Shown: positions 10,034-19,051, counted from the stretch's first letter. The stretch is DNA of 64,000 nucleotides from Fibrobacterota bacterium (GCA_019509785.1 JAEKLQ010000052.1:1-64000), one strand, 5' to 3'. The notes: generated by a model not told the origin, from the letters alone. Numbers and translations are program-made.

Positions 10034-10187
10034 TCCTTCCGGAGAGACGGCCTCCTTTAAGGCGGCCGCCTCCTTTCCGACCGCCGGTAATTTTTCAACG
10101 GCCGAGATCGCGGTCGATTTCCATCGGTAAACGAATTCTTTCCGACTCCTCATGCGAGGGATTTGCTTTTGGAGTAAATATGTAACT

Positions 10188-10196
10188 TGATATAAT
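10188..10196 (+). promoter_or_regulatory. Extended -10 promoter ahead of the GntR-type regulator
   Basis: A perfect TATAAT at 10191-10196 is preceded by TG at 10188-10189, giving an extended -10 element in an AT-rich patch. No good -35 is present (TTTGGA at 10168 with 17-base spacing is poor), as expected for extended -10 promoters. It would start transcription near 10203, about 30-55 bases ahead of the regulator's start codon. The rest of the 223-base gap after rhaB holds a repeated GCCTCCTTT and the palindrome GGCGGCCGCC at 10061-10070. Confidence 0.6.
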
Positions 10197-10256
10197 ACGG
10201 TGTTTCCGTGATTCCAGACCCGGAGTAATCGCCTGTTCACTAAGACCCATCCGGCC

Positions 10257-11852
10257 GTGCAAAAATCCCTGGCCTACGTCCGCGGAGAGATCAAAGGCGG
10301 AGCCTGGTCTTTAGGCGATCGCCTGCCTCCCATCCGCATGCTGGCCCGTCAGGCCCAGGTTTCGGCGGCGGCCATGTGCGAAGCGCTGGGGATGCTTAAG
10401 GGCGAGAACCTGGTGACCATCGTCAAGAACCGCGGCGCCTACCTGGGCCATCCCCCCGCGGACGGGCGCAACGGTTTCCAAGCCGCGCGCCCGGGGGAAT
10501 CCCAGCGTTGGCAGCGGCTTAAGATCCAGATCGAAAAGGATATTTTCAACGGCCAGTTCGCCCCCGGCGAAGCCATGCCTTCCCTGCGCGATCTGCAAAA
10601 GGCGTACGCCGTATCCTACAAGACCTTGCGCAAAGCCATGGAGGCAATCGCCTTCGAAGGCGTGGTCGTGCCCCACAAGAAGACCTATATGGTACCGCAC
10701 CTGCGCCGCGCGCACGGCACCCTGGTATTCATCAGCGCCCCCGAGGCCGCGACCAAGATCATCTGCGGCGGCTATCCCGTCACCGAATTCCTTTCCACCC
10801 TGCGCCGCGAAGGCGGCAAAAGCATGATCAACGTCACGGTGGTTCCTTTTGATCCCGAGCGCCGCCGTGCCGTGTTCGGCAACCAGTTGGCTTTGCTGAG
10901 GGAAAAGCATTCCGTGGTGGGATACATCCTGTGGGCGTCCCTGCTGCCGGAACGGAAGCTGGAGCAGGCCCTGCAGACCTTGCGCGAGGCGGTGCGTCCT
11001 GAGCCTTTGCCGGTGGAAGGCCCCCACTTGCGCAGCGGGGACGGCAAGGCCGGGATGGAAAAGCCCGTGGCCGTGGTGGACACCACTTGGGACATGGCGG
11101 TGACCAACACCCTCCATCATCAGGCCGATCTGGCGGGCTGGGCCTTCCGCACCTTCACGGTGGCGGGCATCGCGGGCGGGCGCCAGGTGGGGCAATACCT
11201 GCTTAAGCTCGGGCACCGCAAGGTGGCCTTCCTCTCTTACTGCCATAAGGAACTCTGGTCCCAATACCGGTACCGCGGCCTGTTCCAGAGCTTCCAAGGC
11301 GCCGGCTTCGGCGACGGGGTGCGCAAGTTCGTGATCGAAGAGGTGGACGATCGCTTCCACGCCTTGCCCGGCCCGGATGATTTGGAAGAGTTCCGCAAGC
11401 AGGCGGACGGCTTCATGGCCTCCGCCCTGGCCGCGGGGACGGGGTATTACGCCGGTTACGCCTTGGAGCAAATGTCCGGTTCCATCTGGAACTACATCCA
11501 TCAGCTCAAGATGGCCGCCCGCGTGGAACCCATCCTGGCGGCCGCCCTGCAGGAACCGGGCCTCACCGCCTGCGTGGGGGCCAACGATCGCATGGCCTTG
11601 CTGGCCCGGGATCATTTTTCCAAGCGCGGCTTGCGCATCCCGCGGGACATGTCCTTGATCGGTTTCGATGACAGCAAGGCCGCCACCGACAACGATCTCA
11701 GCAGCTACAGCTTCACCTTCTCCGAAATCGCGCGCAAGATCCTGGCCTACGTGCTTAGCCCGCGCCAGCGGGTCCATCAGCAGGAGGGGAACGTGGTGGA
11801 GTGCGATGGGCTCCTGATCGAACGCGGCTCCAGCGGGCCGGCCCGGGGCTAA
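10257..11852 (+). CDS. Transcriptional regulator: two GntR-type winged helices plus sugar-binding domain
   Basis: This 531-aa protein has two successive GntR-like winged-helix domains, at about residues 1-65 (GDRLPPIRMLARQAQVS) and 85-145 (GEAMPSLRDLQKAYAVSYKT), followed by a LacI/periplasmic-binding-protein-like effector domain from about 150 to 520, where GQYLLKLGHRKVAFLSY, TACVGANDRMAL and SLIGFDDSKAA are typical. It very likely controls the rhamnose genes upstream in response to a sugar; that is inference from position. The GTG at 10257 has no ribosome site. An in-frame CTG at 10233 lies 7 bases after CGGAG and may be the true start, adding 8 residues. Confidence 0.82.
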   Translation: MQKSLAYVRGEIKGGAWSLGDRLPPIRMLARQAQVSAAAMCEALGMLKGENLVTIVKNRGAYLGHPPADGRNGFQAARPGESQRWQRLKIQIEKDIFNGQFAPGEAMPSLRDLQKAYAVSYKTLRKAMEAIAFEGVVVPHKKTYMVPHLRRAHGTLVFISAPEAATKIICGGYPVTEFLSTLRREGGKSMINVTVVPFDPERRRAVFGNQLALLREKHSVVGYILWASLLPERKLEQALQTLREAVRPEPLPVEGPHLRSGDGKAGMEKPVAVVDTTWDMAVTNTLHHQADLAGWAFRTFTVAGIAGGRQVGQYLLKLGHRKVAFLSYCHKELWSQYRYRGLFQSFQGAGFGDGVRKFVIEEVDDRFHALPGPDDLEEFRKQADGFMASALAAGTGYYAGYALEQMSGSIWNYIHQLKMAARVEPILAAALQEPGLTACVGANDRMALLARDHFSKRGLRIPRDMSLIGFDDSKAATDNDLSSYSFTFSEIARKILAYVLSPRQRVHQQEGNVVECDGLLIERGSSGPARG

Positions 11853-12076
11853 ATAAACTCTCACTCCTTAACTACCTGACTTCCCGCCTTGGCCTGCCGG
11901 ATCGGATTCGGTGAAAACGGACGCGGGCCCAAGCTTCCCTAACGCGAGAGAAACGCCTTAGATGCGCTTTATACGCCGATTAAAAATCCCCGTGCGCCCT
12001 ATATTAGGACTGTCCATCCGACATTGACAGAGCTCGGCTCCCAGCCGGGCATCGGAACGGGCACGGAGGTCGACCG

Positions 12077-14710
12077 GTGAAAGCTCGCATCTTATTCTTT
12101 GCTGCCTCGATATTGATCGGTTTCAATTTCGGGCGGGGGCAAGCGGTCAAACGTTGCGACCTGCTGATCAATTCCACGCCCGGCGCCGGCGCCGATACCG
12201 CGTGCCTGGACTTGGTCGCCCTCACCCAAACCGGCGGGCCCGCCATCCAGGTCGGGAACAACGTGACCCGCATCAGCAATGCGGGCCTGAAGCTATGCGC
12301 CAACGCCTTCAAGGTCAGCTCGGGCGGCTCGGCGGACATCGTGTTCATCTACGATAACAGCGGCAGCATGTGGAGCAACCGCGCCACCATCGACACCGTC
12401 GCGAAGGACACCACCTTCTGGGACGCGACCGGTTGCAATGGGACCGGCACCCCGATTAACTATGCGGTCCAGGATACCGATTTTACCCCTGTGGCCGGTA
12501 ATCCGCCCCAGACCCTGGTGAAAACCATTCCCGTCCTATCCAGCGCAACGGCTTGCCGCGAATACGCGGGCGATCCCTACAATGCCCGCGGAGTGGTAAT
12601 CCGCAATGCCATCAAGTACCTGGCCCAGAAGGCCCCCACCTCCACGGTGGGCTCGGTGGGTTTCGCGCAGACCACCGCATTCGAGCAGCCACCTTTACAA
12701 TTGAACGACCCGGCCCGGGTCGCCCAGGCTACAGGCATGATCCGGTTGGACAGCATCCCGACCACGAACTACGCGCCGCCCTTAAAGCTCGCGAAGACCT
12801 GGCTTAGCGATACCACCCTCGTCAAGAACACCAGGCACGCCATCGTCTTCATCTCCGACGGCATCGCGTCGGATGGAAACTCAGGCTTGAATCTCGTCGA
12901 CTCGACCACGCCGGTTTACAGCATTTTCCTGGGCAAGAAACCCACCTCGGATACGGTGAGCCTGAAGCAGCTTTCGGATAAATCGGGCGGGCTCTTCTTC
13001 CGGGTCGATCCCAGCAAGCCGGCCGCCATCCAGGTGGTGATGGACAGCATTATCCGGAAAATCACCGAGACCAGCATCCCCAAATCCATCGCCATCACCA
13101 ACACCACCCTCGGGCAAACCTCGGTGGCGGGACCGATGTCCATCGGCGCCGGCGGGAATCTCGTCATCACCCTGGATAGCATCATCGCCTTGACCCAGGG
13201 GAAGAACGATTTCTCCGTGACGGTGACGAAATCGGACGGGACCGTAGGCAAGTACGCGTTCACCGTCAAAGCCGACGGCGCCGCCGAGCCCCAGACCACG
13301 AAAACCACCCAATGCTACGATCCCCCGGCCCTGACCATGCTGAATTCCCAGGGGCTAACGGACCCGCAGTATTCCCTCACCGCGACCTCTTATACCATCA
13401 AGCTCACGCGCTCGCCCTCCGACGTGGGTCCCGTAATCGTTACGGCTATCACGAAAGATTCCCTGGCGACTCCCGGCTGGGGCGACGCGGAATCGGTGAC
13501 CTTGGCGGCCGCCGGCGCTTCCGGAGGCGCGTCGGTGTACCAAAGCCCGTATCCGTTCAATGGCTTAAGCGCCAAGCCCACGGCTGCCAACGGGACCTTG
13601 GAGGCCGCCGCCGGGGGGCAAATCGTATTGAGCTGGGTTTATCCCCGGGATACCCGCGACTTCGCCACCTACACCTTGCCCGGAAGCAAGATGCTGGTGA
13701 CCCAACCGCCCACCGCCAATCCCCCCGGGGCCACCTTCACCAGCTTGGATCCGGATATCCCCGTGACCCTCGTCCCCGGGGAAGCGGGCTCGGTCATCCA
13801 TTACACCCTGGACGGATCCATTCCCACCGCCAGCAGCCCGGTGTACGCGGCGCCCATTCTCGTATCTACCACGATGACCATCAAGGCCATCGCGATCAAG
13901 CCCAACCAAATCAACAGCGCCGTCATGGTGGCGGTCTTCACCGAAACCCAGGCCGCCAAGGTCGCCATGCCGGTCGCGACTCCGCCGGGGGCGTCGAACG
14001 CTTCGCCTAACGTGTATACGATTTCGCCCTTGGCGGTAAGCCTGACGGACGCCACACCCGGGGCGACCATCCACTATTCCCTGGACGGAGCGGCATGGGC
14101 GGACGGCGCGGCCTTGAACGTGACGAAGAGCTCTACCTTGAGGGTATACGCCACCAAAGTGGGACTCTACCCGAGCGATACCCTGACCCTCCGCTTCGAT
14201 TACCAGGCGCCCAGCGACGTGACCGTGCTGTTTCCCGACGGGGGCAAAAACCCCGGAGCCACGGTTATCCCGGTGCCGACGTCCCCTGCGAACGTCATAT
14301 TCATCCCGGTCGGTAGGACCGGCACGGCCTTACCCGGTAACGCGAACGGGAAGTGCGGGGGTTGCGTGGCGGGGAACGGTACGACCATCGTGGGGCCCAT
14401 CATCAACCTGGACATTCCCGGACCCGTGGACTATGAGTTCAAGATCTTTTCGAACCTGGGCGAGTTCCTGGTCGGCGGCGCCGGCAAGGTGGAGGCGGCG
14501 GACATTCCCTTGCTGGCCTCCGCCGCGGACGGCATGCGCTACCGCCTACGCATCATTTGGACCGGCCGTTGCCAGAATCAGGAAAAAGCCGGCACGGGCG
14601 CTTACATCCTGAAAACCCTCATCCGCAACTCGGAAAATCCCAAGACGGCGGCGCAGTCCCCGCTGCAGAAAAAGCTCATCGTTTTCGGATACGAAAGGCA
14701 CGGCATCTAG
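12077..14710 (+). CDS. Secreted vWA-domain protein with chitobiase-type C-terminal beta-sandwich repeats
   Basis: This 877-aa exported protein has a signal peptide (residues 1-22). A von Willebrand factor A domain follows, with an intact metal-ion site DNSGS at 93-97 and VFISDG further on (residues 85-330). After linker and Ig-like regions come two copies of the CHB_HEX_C-type beta-sandwich, recognisable by IHYTLDGSIPT and IHYSLDGAAW, at about 545-710. The C-terminal 170 residues include a CGGC pair and are unassigned. Such proteins are usually cell-surface adhesion or fibre components in FCB bacteria. No membrane anchor is visible. It stands alone, 225 bases after the regulator, and that gap holds nothing I can name with confidence. 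Confidence 0.8.
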   Translation: MKARILFFAASILIGFNFGRGQAVKRCDLLINSTPGAGADTACLDLVALTQTGGPAIQVGNNVTRISNAGLKLCANAFKVSSGGSADIVFIYDNSGSMWSNRATIDTVAKDTTFWDATGCNGTGTPINYAVQDTDFTPVAGNPPQTLVKTIPVLSSATACREYAGDPYNARGVVIRNAIKYLAQKAPTSTVGSVGFAQTTAFEQPPLQLNDPARVAQATGMIRLDSIPTTNYAPPLKLAKTWLSDTTLVKNTRHAIVFISDGIASDGNSGLNLVDSTTPVYSIFLGKKPTSDTVSLKQLSDKSGGLFFRVDPSKPAAIQVVMDSIIRKITETSIPKSIAITNTTLGQTSVAGPMSIGAGGNLVITLDSIIALTQGKNDFSVTVTKSDGTVGKYAFTVKADGAAEPQTTKTTQCYDPPALTMLNSQGLTDPQYSLTATSYTIKLTRSPSDVGPVIVTAITKDSLATPGWGDAESVTLAAAGASGGASVYQSPYPFNGLSAKPTAANGTLEAAAGGQIVLSWVYPRDTRDFATYTLPGSKMLVTQPPTANPPGATFTSLDPDIPVTLVPGEAGSVIHYTLDGSIPTASSPVYAAPILVSTTMTIKAIAIKPNQINSAVMVAVFTETQAAKVAMPVATPPGASNASPNVYTISPLAVSLTDATPGATIHYSLDGAAWADGAALNVTKSSTLRVYATKVGLYPSDTLTLRFDYQAPSDVTVLFPDGGKNPGATVIPVPTSPANVIFIPVGRTGTALPGNANGKCGGCVAGNGTTIVGPIINLDIPGPVDYEFKIFSNLGEFLVGGAGKVEAADIPLLASAADGMRYRLRIIWTGRCQNQEKAGTGAYILKTLIRNSENPKTAAQSPLQKKLIVFGYERHGI

Positions 14711-14888
14711 GAGCCCTCCTTTCGAAGGGGGGTACGGCTTGCTTGCGGCTGAGAGGGCGCGGCTAAGAAATTCCGGAATTACCTTCTCTCCGGAAGGCAA
14801 AAATCCCTGGACGAACGCTGGATTCGCATCGTTCGCGATTGGATACCTTTGCCCCGTGCCCTCGTCCTGAAAGCGCGGGCCGCATCCC

Positions 14889-15659
14889 ATGCCCAAGCCT
14901 TCCAAAGTCCAACTCTTCCATACCTGCATCATCAACGAAGTCTATCCCGAGGTGGGCTTGGCGGTGGTCAACGTGCTGGAGCGACTCGATATCGCCGTCG
15001 AGGTGCCTTTGAACCAGACCTGTTGCGGCCAACCCGCTTTCAACGGGGGCTTCCATGCGGACGCCCGTAAGGTGGCCCGCCTGACCGTGGACATCCTCTC
15101 CGCCACCAAGGGGCCCATCATCATCCCGTCCGGGTCCTGCGGGGATATGCTTACGCATCAATACCACATGCTCTTCGCCGACGAGCCCGCCTACCTGGAA
15201 AAGTCCCATGCCCTGTCCGAGCGCTGCCATGAGTTCTCCATGTTCCTGGTCGATGTGCTGGGGATCCGCGATCTGGGGGCGCACCTGCGGGCCTCGGGAC
15301 CCGGCGTGGCCGCCCCCAAGTCCGCCTATCATCCTTCCTGCCATCTCCTGCGCGGGCTGGGGGCCAAAAGCCAGCCGCAGACCTTGCTGGCCCAGGTCAA
15401 AGGCCTTGCCTGCGCCGAGGTGAAGGATCAGGAAGAATGCTGCGGCTTCGGCGGGATGTTCTCGGTGAAGAACTCGGCCATCTCGGGCGCGATGCTGGAG
15501 AACAAGATGCGTAACCTGGAGGCCTCCGGGGCGGAGACGGTGATCAGCTGCGATATGGGATGCCTGCTCCACCTGGCGGGCGGACTGCACCGGAAAGGCT
15601 CTACTCTCAAGGTAAAGCACCTCGCGCAAGTACTGGACGAGGGGATGTCGGGACGATGA
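14889..15659 (+). CDS. lutA: L-lactate utilisation protein LutA, Fe-S oxidoreductase subunit
   Basis: This 256-aa protein has two CCG cysteine-rich domains (PF02754): NQTCCGQPAFNGG near residues 38-50 and ECCGFGGMFS near 180-190, each with a paired downstream cysteine-rich turn (SGSCGD, SCDMGC). LutA works with LutB and LutC to oxidise L-lactate to pyruvate in the cytoplasm. The length matches the family (about 240 aa). lutB starts 50 bases later, so this is the first gene of a lutABC operon. No lactate permease or LutR regulator gene is adjacent. Confidence 0.93.
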   Translation: MPKPSKVQLFHTCIINEVYPEVGLAVVNVLERLDIAVEVPLNQTCCGQPAFNGGFHADARKVARLTVDILSATKGPIIIPSGSCGDMLTHQYHMLFADEPAYLEKSHALSERCHEFSMFLVDVLGIRDLGAHLRASGPGVAAPKSAYHPSCHLLRGLGAKSQPQTLLAQVKGLACAEVKDQEECCGFGGMFSVKNSAISGAMLENKMRNLEASGAETVISCDMGCLLHLAGGLHRKGSTLKVKHLAQVLDEGMSGR

Positions 15660-15709
15660 GCTTCCCTGGGTTTTCCATGGGCTTTCTATAAGCATTTTAT
15701 GAGCATCTT

Positions 15710-17140
15710 ATGAGCCATTTCCTCGACCGCGTCGAAACCGCCCTGCGCGATCCCGACTTGAAGACGGCCCTGGGTAGGGCCACGGAGCGCTTGGGCTCCC
15801 GACGCTCGGTTTCCCTCGACTCCTTGCCCGACTCCGATGCCGTGCGCGACATGGCGCGCCGGGCCAAGCTTGGACTATTGCGCGATCTGGCCGGCAACCT
15901 GGAGACCTTCGAGAAGAACCTGATCAAGAACGGCGTCCAGGTGCATTGGGCCGAGGATGGCGCCGCCGCCAACCGCATCATGGTCGATATCGCCAAGAGC
16001 CGCGGCTGCAAACGCGCGGTCAAGTCCAAGTCCATGGCCACCGAAGAGACCCATCTCAACCACGACCTGCTGGAGGCGGGGCTGGAGGTGCTGGAAACCG
16101 ATCTCGGCGAGTACATCGTGCAATTGGCCGAGACCACGCCTTCCCATATCATCCTGCCCATCATCCACATGACCAAGGAAAGCATCGGCAAGGTCATGCA
16201 CGAGAAGATCAAGGTGCCTTATACCAGCGACCCGGAGAAGCTGGCCAAGATCGCGCGGGCCAAGCTACGGGAAGCCTTCCTGTCCGCCGACCTGGGGATC
16301 ACGGGGGCCAATTTCGGGGTCGTCGATTCCGGCGCCCTGGTCCTGGTCAGCAACGAAGGCAACGCGCGCCTGGTCACCACCCTGCCGCGCGTCCACGTGG
16401 CCGTGATGGGCATCGAGAAGCTGGTGCCCTCGCTCTCCGACCTGGATCTGATGATCAAGATTCTGGCGCGTTCGGCCACCGGGCAGAAGATCACCACCTA
16501 CACTTCCCTGGTCACCGGGCCGCGCCGCGAAGGCGAAGCCGACGGTTGCCAGGAAATGCACGTCATCCTCCTCGACAACGGCCGCAGCCGCATCCTGGGC
16601 GGCCCGCTCGCCGAAATCCTCGGGTGCATCCGCTGCGGCGCCTGCCTCAACGCCTGCCCGGTCTATAAGAACGTGGGCGGCCACGCTTACGGCGACACCT
16701 ATCCCGGCCCCATCGGATCCATAGTAACTCCGGGGTTACGGGGGATAAAAGCCTGGAAGGAACTGCCGGACGCCAGCTCCCTATGCGGCGCCTGCCGCGA
16801 CGTCTGCCCCGTGCGCCTGGACATCCCCCGCATGCTATTGGAACTGCGCAAGCAAGCCGTCGACGAGGCGAGCATCCCTTGGGCCTTGCGCATCGGGCTA
16901 TGGGGATTCGGGGTGGCCGCCTCACGGCCCTGGCTGTACCGCGCCGGCGCCGGGCTCTTCCGCTGGGCCTCAGGCCTGATGGCCAAGAGCGGCTGGATCC
17001 GGAAGCTTCCGGGCCTGGCCGCGGGTTGGACCCGCTCGCGCGATCTGAAAGCGCCCGCGCCCAAGTCCTTCCAGGAACTCTGGCGCCAACGTCCCGTACG
17101 TCCGGCCCCCGCCGGCAAGGAGGCCGCCCCTGTCCGCTGA
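15710..17140 (+). CDS. lutB: L-lactate utilisation iron-sulfur protein LutB
   Basis: This 476-aa protein contains the LUD domain in its first 300 residues (KSKSMATEETHLN, then GITGANFGVVDSGALVLVS) followed by a ferredoxin-like 4Fe-4S pair: CIRCGACLNACPVYK near 305-320 and LCGACRDVCPVRL near 360. The C-terminal part includes a weakly hydrophobic stretch before a basic tail. It passes electrons from lactate within the LutABC complex. Its stop overlaps the probable lutC start by 11 bases, so the two are translationally coupled. Length and domain order are normal. Confidence 0.95.
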   Translation: MSHFLDRVETALRDPDLKTALGRATERLGSRRSVSLDSLPDSDAVRDMARRAKLGLLRDLAGNLETFEKNLIKNGVQVHWAEDGAAANRIMVDIAKSRGCKRAVKSKSMATEETHLNHDLLEAGLEVLETDLGEYIVQLAETTPSHIILPIIHMTKESIGKVMHEKIKVPYTSDPEKLAKIARAKLREAFLSADLGITGANFGVVDSGALVLVSNEGNARLVTTLPRVHVAVMGIEKLVPSLSDLDLMIKILARSATGQKITTYTSLVTGPRREGEADGCQEMHVILLDNGRSRILGGPLAEILGCIRCGACLNACPVYKNVGGHAYGDTYPGPIGSIVTPGLRGIKAWKELPDASSLCGACRDVCPVRLDIPRMLLELRKQAVDEASIPWALRIGLWGFGVAASRPWLYRAGAGLFRWASGLMAKSGWIRKLPGLAAGWTRSRDLKAPAPKSFQELWRQRPVRPAPAGKEAAPVR

Positions 17141-17765
17141 CGCCCGGCTCGCCATCCTGGCGCGCGTGCGCCAGGCCCAGATCCGCGCCTACCTCCCCGA
17201 ATCGCCGCATGGGCTGCCGGCGCGCCTGGCTTATCCGGCCACGGTTCCCGCGGCCCGCCGCGCGCGCTTTCTGGAAGAGCTCAAGCTGCTCGGGGTGGAA
17301 GCCTTCGTCGAAGAGGACGATGCGGGCGTGCGCGACCGCGTCAAAAACCTGATCGCCGGCAAAGCCATCCTCAGTTGGGATCCCGATCAGCTTCCCTATG
17401 GGGCGGGAGAAGCCTTGCAAGGGGAGGCGGTCTCCTTCGGCCGCGATCCGCGGGAACAACAGGCCCAGGCCGATATCGGACTTACGGGCTGCGAAGCGGC
17501 CTTGGCGGAGACCGGCAGTTTGGCCATGGTGTCAGGACCCGGTCGGCCGCGCACGGCTTCCTTGCTGCCGTTAACCCATATCGCCCTGATCCGCCAGGCC
17601 GATCTTATGCAAGGCATGGGCGAATTCTTCGAACGCTATCGGCAAAGCGCCGTTCTGCCCTATCTGGTTTTCATCACCGGGCCCAGCCGCACCGCCGACA
17701 TCGAGTTGTCCTTGACCTTGGGCGTGCATGGTCCCGGAAAGCTGATCCTGATCCTGGGCCCGTAA
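17130..17765 (+). CDS. lutC: L-lactate utilisation protein LutC (LUD domain), probable CTG start
   Basis: This is the third subunit of the lactate oxidation complex, a LUD-domain protein of 211 aa if read from the CTG at 17130. The segments GCEAALAETGSLAMVS, HIALIRQADL and FITGPSRTADIEL are typical. I prefer the CTG because a perfect AAGGAGG at 17117-17123 lies 6 bases before it, and the resulting N-terminus (SADARLAILARVRQA) matches the helical start usual in LutC. The next in-frame candidate, GTG at 17166, has no ribosome site and would cut this helix. The reading frame overlaps lutB by 11 bases. Confidence 0.9.
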   Translation: MSADARLAILARVRQAQIRAYLPESPHGLPARLAYPATVPAARRARFLEELKLLGVEAFVEEDDAGVRDRVKNLIAGKAILSWDPDQLPYGAGEALQGEAVSFGRDPREQQAQADIGLTGCEAALAETGSLAMVSGPGRPRTASLLPLTHIALIRQADLMQGMGEFFERYRQSAVLPYLVFITGPSRTADIELSLTLGVHGPGKLILILGP

Positions 17766-17824
17766 TTTTCCGTCCCCAGTCCCGTACTTGGCCCGATCGC
17801 AGTCTTGACTCGCGGCCCCGCGCT

Positions 17825-18274
17825 ATGCGGAAATGGACCATGCCTTCGCAGCCCGTCCTCCGCATGGCCGCGGTCCTGGCCTTGGCCCTCATTGCCCTGA
17901 GCGCCTTGGCTTTGGCATCGGGCATGGCCCTCTCCGGTTGCGCGGCTTCGGGGTCGAGCGCTTCCGATTCCCATGTCGAGCCGGAGTGGCGCCTGGTCCC
18001 CGAGGGTACGGCCCTGGGGCAACGCAGGCAGTTCTTCCTCTATGGGCGCCACCTCGATAGCGTACGCGTTTCGGCCCCGCCCAGCGTAAGCGTGGAGCAG
18101 GGCGCTCCGCGTTCGGGAGGCCACGCCTTGCCCATGTATCTGACCGTAAACGCTTTATCCAAGGATTCCCTCGCCAAAGGGGAGTCGGTGGGCGGGCGCG
18201 AAATCCAGGTCAAGACCGCGGACACCTCCCTCACCTTCAAGCTCAAGATCGTGGACGAGAGCCTGCCGCGTTGA
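17825..18274 (+). CDS. Small lipoprotein of unknown function
   Basis: This 149-aa protein has a hydrophobic N-terminal stretch ending in a lipobox (LSGC near residue 38), so it is probably lipidated and exported. The mature part is mostly beta-like, with the late segment VGGREIQVKTADTSLTFKLKI. The ATG at 17825 has a weak ribosome site; a second ATG at 17840 would also keep the signal sequence. Its last 32 bases overlap the end of convergent trpF. I do not recognise the family. Confidence 0.6.
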   Translation: MRKWTMPSQPVLRMAAVLALALIALSALALASGMALSGCAASGSSASDSHVEPEWRLVPEGTALGQRRQFFLYGRHLDSVRVSAPPSVSVEQGAPRSGGHALPMYLTVNALSKDSLAKGESVGGREIQVKTADTSLTFKLKIVDESLPR

Positions 18275-18959
18275 TCGCGTTGAAGGCGTTAATCGCAGTC
18301 AGGCAAGTTTTCACCTTCGCCAGATCCTTCTTCCCCGGCGCGAACTCCACCTTGCTGTTCAGGTCCACCGCGAAGGGCTTGGCCTGCAAGGCGTCGGCGA
18401 GATTTTCCGGCCCTAACCCGCCGGCCAAGATGACGGGCAAGGGCAGGGGATGGGCCTTGAGCAGATCCCAATCGAAGGCCTGGCCGGTCCCGCCGAACGA
18501 TTTGCCCGCCGCGGTATCGACCAGGAAATAAGCCAGGGGCGCCGCTAAGCCCCGCTCGCCTGCGAGCGCCCGCTCGCCTGCGAGCGCCGCTTCCAGGCCA
18601 GCTTTAAGCCCACCCCAATCGGCCAAGCGCGTATGCGGAATGGCCTTGATGACGGGCAGGGGCATCCGCCGTACGTAATCCCAATCTTCGCTCCCATGCA
18701 GCTGGATCCAAAGAATTCCGGTTGCTTTCGCGACGGAAATCACATGATCGACAGGCGCGTCCACGAAAACGCCCACCGGCTGGGAACGCGCCAGAGCCCG
18801 GACCATGGGCGCGGCGGCCTCCGGCGTTACATAGCGGGCGCTGCCGGGGTGGAAATTGAATCCGATCCAATCCACGCCCAGGGCATCCAAGGCGGCAGCC
18901 TCGCCGGGTTCGCGAACGCCGCAAATTTTTACTCGAACAGGGTCGGTTTCGGAGTGCAT
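18243..18959 (-). CDS. trpF: Phosphoribosylanthranilate isomerase
   Basis: This 238-aa TIM-barrel enzyme converts N-(5-phosphoribosyl)anthranilate to the 1-deoxyribulose form in tryptophan synthesis. The signature VKICGVRE with the catalytic Cys is at the N-terminus, followed by GFNFHPGSARY, IQLHGSE, the acidic LVDTAAG with FGGTGQAFDW, and ILAGGLGPENL. It is longer than the usual 200-210 aa partly because of a loop with the repeated peptide LAGERALAGERGL (see the 18-bp repeat at 18553) and an Ala/Asn-rich tail. No other trp genes are nearby. Confidence 0.93.
   Translation of the reverse strand: MHSETDPVRVKICGVREPGEAAALDALGVDWIGFNFHPGSARYVTPEAAAPMVRALARSQPVGVFVDAPVDHVISVAKATGILWIQLHGSEDWDYVRRMPLPVIKAIPHTRLADWGGLKAGLEAALAGERALAGERGLAAPLAYFLVDTAAGKSFGGTGQAFDWDLLKAHPLPLPVILAGGLGPENLADALQAKPFAVDLNSKVEFAPGKKDLAKVKTCLTAINAFNAINAAGSRPRS
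18553..18586. repeat. 18-bp tandem palindrome inside trpF
   Basis: The 16-base hairpin CGCTCG-CCTG-CGAGCG occurs twice with an 18-base period (18553-18568 and 18571-18586). Each copy is a perfect 6-bp stem with a 4-base loop. Translated in trpF it gives the 6-residue repeat LAGERA / LAGERG in a loop where other TrpF proteins are shorter. It looks like an in-frame duplication of a palindromic unit. Confidence 0.85.
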
Positions 18960-19051
18960 AAGCCGTTTGCCAAACTAACGAATTAATGGATTTTTTCCTA
19001 ACTTTCCCCTAGGTTAGGGCTCCTATGGGGCATTTCGGGGGAATTCCGGCT

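Noticed and set aside
10311-11864. A 517-codon open frame antisense to the GntR-type regulator
   Set aside because: The plus-strand frame has two winged helices and a sugar-binding domain; the antisense product has no recognisable motif.
18997-19018. CCTAAC/GTTAGG hairpin ahead of the ABC ATPase gene as a terminator
   Set aside because: The T-run lies before the stem on the plus strand and no T-run follows it on either strand, so it cannot act as a classical terminator.
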